Below, piece after piece: positions 61,283 through 64,000 of a stretch of DNA of 64,000 bases. The notes beneath the pieces were generated by a model that worked only from the letters and a program-made list of their open reading frames with translations, had not been told where the DNA came from and ran no database searches. The first letter of the stretch is position 1. Each line of letters starts with the position of its first letter. Source of the DNA: Sweltsa coloradensis (lineage: Eukaryota; Arthropoda; Insecta; Plecoptera; Chloroperlidae); contig JAMZAV010000166.1 in the NCBI GenBank assembly GCA_024449915.1, positions 1,178,001 through 1,242,000 on the forward strand, written 5' to 3'. Position numbers and translations under genes: made by a program.

Positions 61283-61352
61283 TGCCTTATGCGGGACTCA
61301 AACCCACGACGTGCATTTCACTGCGCCTCCACCGTATGAGTCAACGGGGGCG
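61283..61352 (-). pseudogene. tRNA-like core, CCCGCATAAGGC family, copy 2
   Basis: The minus strand reads GTTGACTCATACGGTGGAGG, then GTCGTGGGTTTGAGTCCC and GCATAAGGC. The 3' end matches the core at 59.8 kb and the 5' half differs. Confidence 0.5.
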
Positions 61353-63542
61353 ACTATAAGAGTGATGTAATATTGTTGTGTAGCAGACTAGGCAAGTTGG
61401 CTGAAGCAACATGAAGCTGAAGCAACATTTCCGAAAAACAAAACTTATCAATAGCAGGTTGACGCTGAAATGCTTTCTTCATATCATAGGAAGTAGGAAC
61501 TAGAAAGGAGAAGCCTACACACAGTGCTTTGAGTATTAGTAAAGGGAGGATAATAATAAACCCATTTAGCTCATATGGAAAATGGAAATGCACGCACATC
61601 ATTAAAGTAAGTCATACATTACCCCCTCCCTCCCCCACCTTGATGATAATAAATCCAATGCAATTTTGACAAATATTTGTAATGAATGTAAATAAATAGC
61701 CGAAATGACAATGATAATTGATAACTCAGATGCATTTGAACATATAATCAATGCGATAAACGTGAGCAAATTATTATTTATTAATAATTATTTATCAGTT
61801 CCCTGAAGAAACCTCTGTCTTGGTTGGCCTGTCGAGGAGTGAGTTTTTTTGCGTCCACCTTATGGTCAGAAGAATAGCTTTGGTCAAGTCATAATTCACA
61901 CTGGTCAGGTTGGAATGTTGGGGGAGAGGTCGAATAAAAGTTTCCTGACGATGATTTGCAACTGTGGTAATCTTGAGTACAACACTTGATGTTTTGTGGT
62001 GACTGGTGAGTGTAGTTTTTAGGACAGACGTACAGGTTCTTTCTTTACTTGATGACCCATGGTTTGCTACGTAAGTAAAGTACCTCTTGCCATTGAGGCA
62101 TACATTCGGGGATTTCGATATTGTCTCAGATCAATCACAGCTACAATCCATTCAGTCGGGATTGTCTGCAGAGGCAACTACAACCTCTCGTTCTAGCATC
62201 AAGATCAAGCCTCTTCTGTCTGTACGTGACATTCTTGTATACGTATATGTTAACATTTAAAGCATACGGAACAAGATTACTATTGACATCCGTTCCTTAC
62301 AAATTCAATACTCAAACTAACTAACGTGTGAACCTTTCGAAAAACAAACATATCTCATCATCTTACAGTTAAGTAGCCACTTGAGTGGGTGTTGGCTAGA
62401 CAGACTTCTGGTTGGCTTGGTTTGGTTCTGCGGAGAGGTTATTGCGAAGAAAATATGTTTGCCGAGGGTCAACTGTCATTTCTTAACGTCAAACGAACGA
62501 CCATCAATCTCCCTGGAGGAAGTAGGCGATGATCTTGAATATAAAACAAGCCAAAGTTCTTTCTCTTTTACAGAGTGTTGTTTATTATTTCGATTTGCTG
62601 AAGGCGGTTTACCAAAACGCCTTTTTTGGTGTTTTAACTTTAATAGTCACAACTCACAACCGATGGCAATATTTTATGTCTCTGGGAAACTGGCACACGA
62701 ACATGCATATGTCTACACCTGGTTAAGTGCGTCACACAGAGAAATATCCTTCCACTAGACATAACTAAATGCAGAAATATCCTTCCAGTAGCGATGTCTA
62801 GCGTTATCTATTGTAAAATGTAAATGCAGTTTTGAGAAGTGGTCAGTTTCGGATTACTGCGTGGTGGATTCGCGCGTAGGTCGAAACCAGTTGTGACACA
62901 AACACACGCACACACATTTATACGGAGACAGCTCTGGGTCACTTGATTTGTGTCACAAGTCTTGCTGTTGCTGTCGGTTTCAATGTACTTTACCGATGCC
63001 AGAGCCACGGGCTTGCTTGCTCTCTATGGGCAATCATGTGTCAATGTATCCACGTAACAAGTAAATTGGAACGATCAGCTTCGCTCGCCCATGTGAGCTC
63101 CAGAAGAGAAGGTCCGGTTTCACATCCCACATCCATACACCTACCTTCACGTTTATCATTAGCCAAGGACAAAGCCAAGTACTAATCTATTAGGAGGGTA
63201 AGGTGTTGGCTTGTAAACATCCCACATCGCACCCCAAAAAAGGAGCACCAGTTAGGTAAAGCGAGTTGGCGTTTGGCATTAGATTGTATCAAGAGATATA
63301 CATTTAAACGTGAAGTAAATTGGCCCATAACTTCAGCTACTGAAATTAGGTAACTAGAAATCGAATCAGATATTGATTGTGATTGCTATTTATTAACCGT
63401 CGTGACCTTATTGGAACAATAAATCGTGCACAGAAAACCCGTATGGCAACGTTTTATTGGCTATAGGTACCTTCTTGGTTATCGGTGTCCATCAACCACA
63501 AAATGCAATGCTAAACAATACATATATTCAAAACAGACAGTG

Positions 63543-63625
63543 GTGGCTATTGCGTAACGTGTGAGACTCCGATGTGAGAGGTCACGGATTAGAATACCAC
63601 CACCGGCAATCTTGACTTGAAGTTT
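63543..63625 (+). pseudogene. tRNA-derived SINE-like core (GTGAGACTC family)
   Basis: GCGTAACGTGTGAGACTCC, AGAGGTCACGGATTAGAATACC (mutated B box), CACCGGCAATC, then a T-run. Parallel to 35.3 kb and 47.3 kb. Confidence 0.55.
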
Positions 63626-64000
63626 TTTTCGATTAAATCCTATTGAGCCCTCCGTCCAAAGATGGTAGTACATAACTGTCGTTGCCTCGGACATTCATTC
63701 AAATTGTCCTCAATCCAAAAATTCCTAGTTAACAACCTGAATCCTGCCCCTGGTCAGGTTAATAATTGACAAATTAAAATTAAATTACACCACTTCAAAT
63801 CAAACACCGGATATTCACACCGTGGAAAAGACAGCTGTGTTTGCTGCATAAAATGTCACAATACTTGGGACTTATGTATTGTGATTTAAAACAATAGTTT
63901 TTCCAAATATTCGCAAAGCTTGAAATCCGAAATAAGTATTGGTAGAACTTAAATGGTAGACACACTAAAACTACTAACGATTGAAAAATAGTAGTTTTAT

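Larger units (their letters stand above)
42441..64000. other. upstream flank of how, no gene recognised
   Basis: About 21.5 kb of AT-rich DNA beyond the how promoter. Besides the listed repeats (GGATGAGC-type elements, a MITE, tRNA-derived cores, microsatellites) I see no exon or conserved protein motif. The stretches 42.4-44.2, 45.1-46.5, 49.5-50.9, 53.0-56.8, 57.0-58.9 and 61.4-63.5 kb hold nothing I can name. The next gene upstream probably lies beyond 64 kb. Confidence 0.6.

Overview
This is a eukaryotic, intron-dominated window that looks like a protostome invertebrate. The coding exons match the HOW (held out wings)/Quaking-type STAR RNA-binding proteins, and they are closer to the insect HOW sequence than to vertebrate QKI. 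An arthropod is most likely, possibly a marine one. The TAGGCCTA octamer, microsatellites and short TIR elements fit a large, repeat-rich genome, but the species cannot be named from this sequence.

One gene can be supported: the 5' part of a HOW orthologue on the minus strand. Exon 1 (42005-42128) holds the start codon and most of the Qua1 dimerisation region. Exon 2 (16623-16756) completes Qua1 and enters the KH domain. Exon 3 begins in the first 24 bases of the window and runs off its left edge. The three pieces join in frame through canonical GT/AG borders. They are separated by introns of 25,248 bp (intron 1) and 16,598 bp (intron 2). The promoter and 5' UTR lie just right of 42128, in a CpG-rich stretch. 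A UACUAAC core with a UAAU half-site straddles the start codon and resembles the binding site of the family's own protein.

Region by region: 1-2530 (intron 2) holds the exon 3 start, an (AAT)n tract, a near-perfect 480-bp palindrome, a 254-bp tandem duplication carrying tRNA-like cores, and related repeat modules. 2.5-16.6 kb is mostly unique-looking intron with a 370-bp hAT-like MITE and a few tRNA-like relics. Intron 1 (16.8-42.0 kb) holds fold-back elements built around tRNA-like cores, a 262-bp hAT-like MITE, a cluster of AAGGTCA sites, paired CRE sites, and a CpG-rich and a homeodomain-site-rich block 1-2 kb downstream of exon 1. 42.4-64 kb is upstream flank with no recognisable gene. 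It has a cluster of elements ending in GGATGAGC/GCTCATCC at 44-51 kb, a MITE at 52.2 kb, a CACACT-type microsatellite and scattered tRNA-derived sequences.

No reverse transcriptase, transposase, rRNA, CRISPR array or second protein-coding gene was recognised. The other open reading frames are compatible with chance in AT-rich DNA. The least ordinary material is the set of tRNA-like cores sharing one tail or lying inside inverted repeats, the long palindrome near exon 3, and the candidate autoregulatory site at the HOW start codon.
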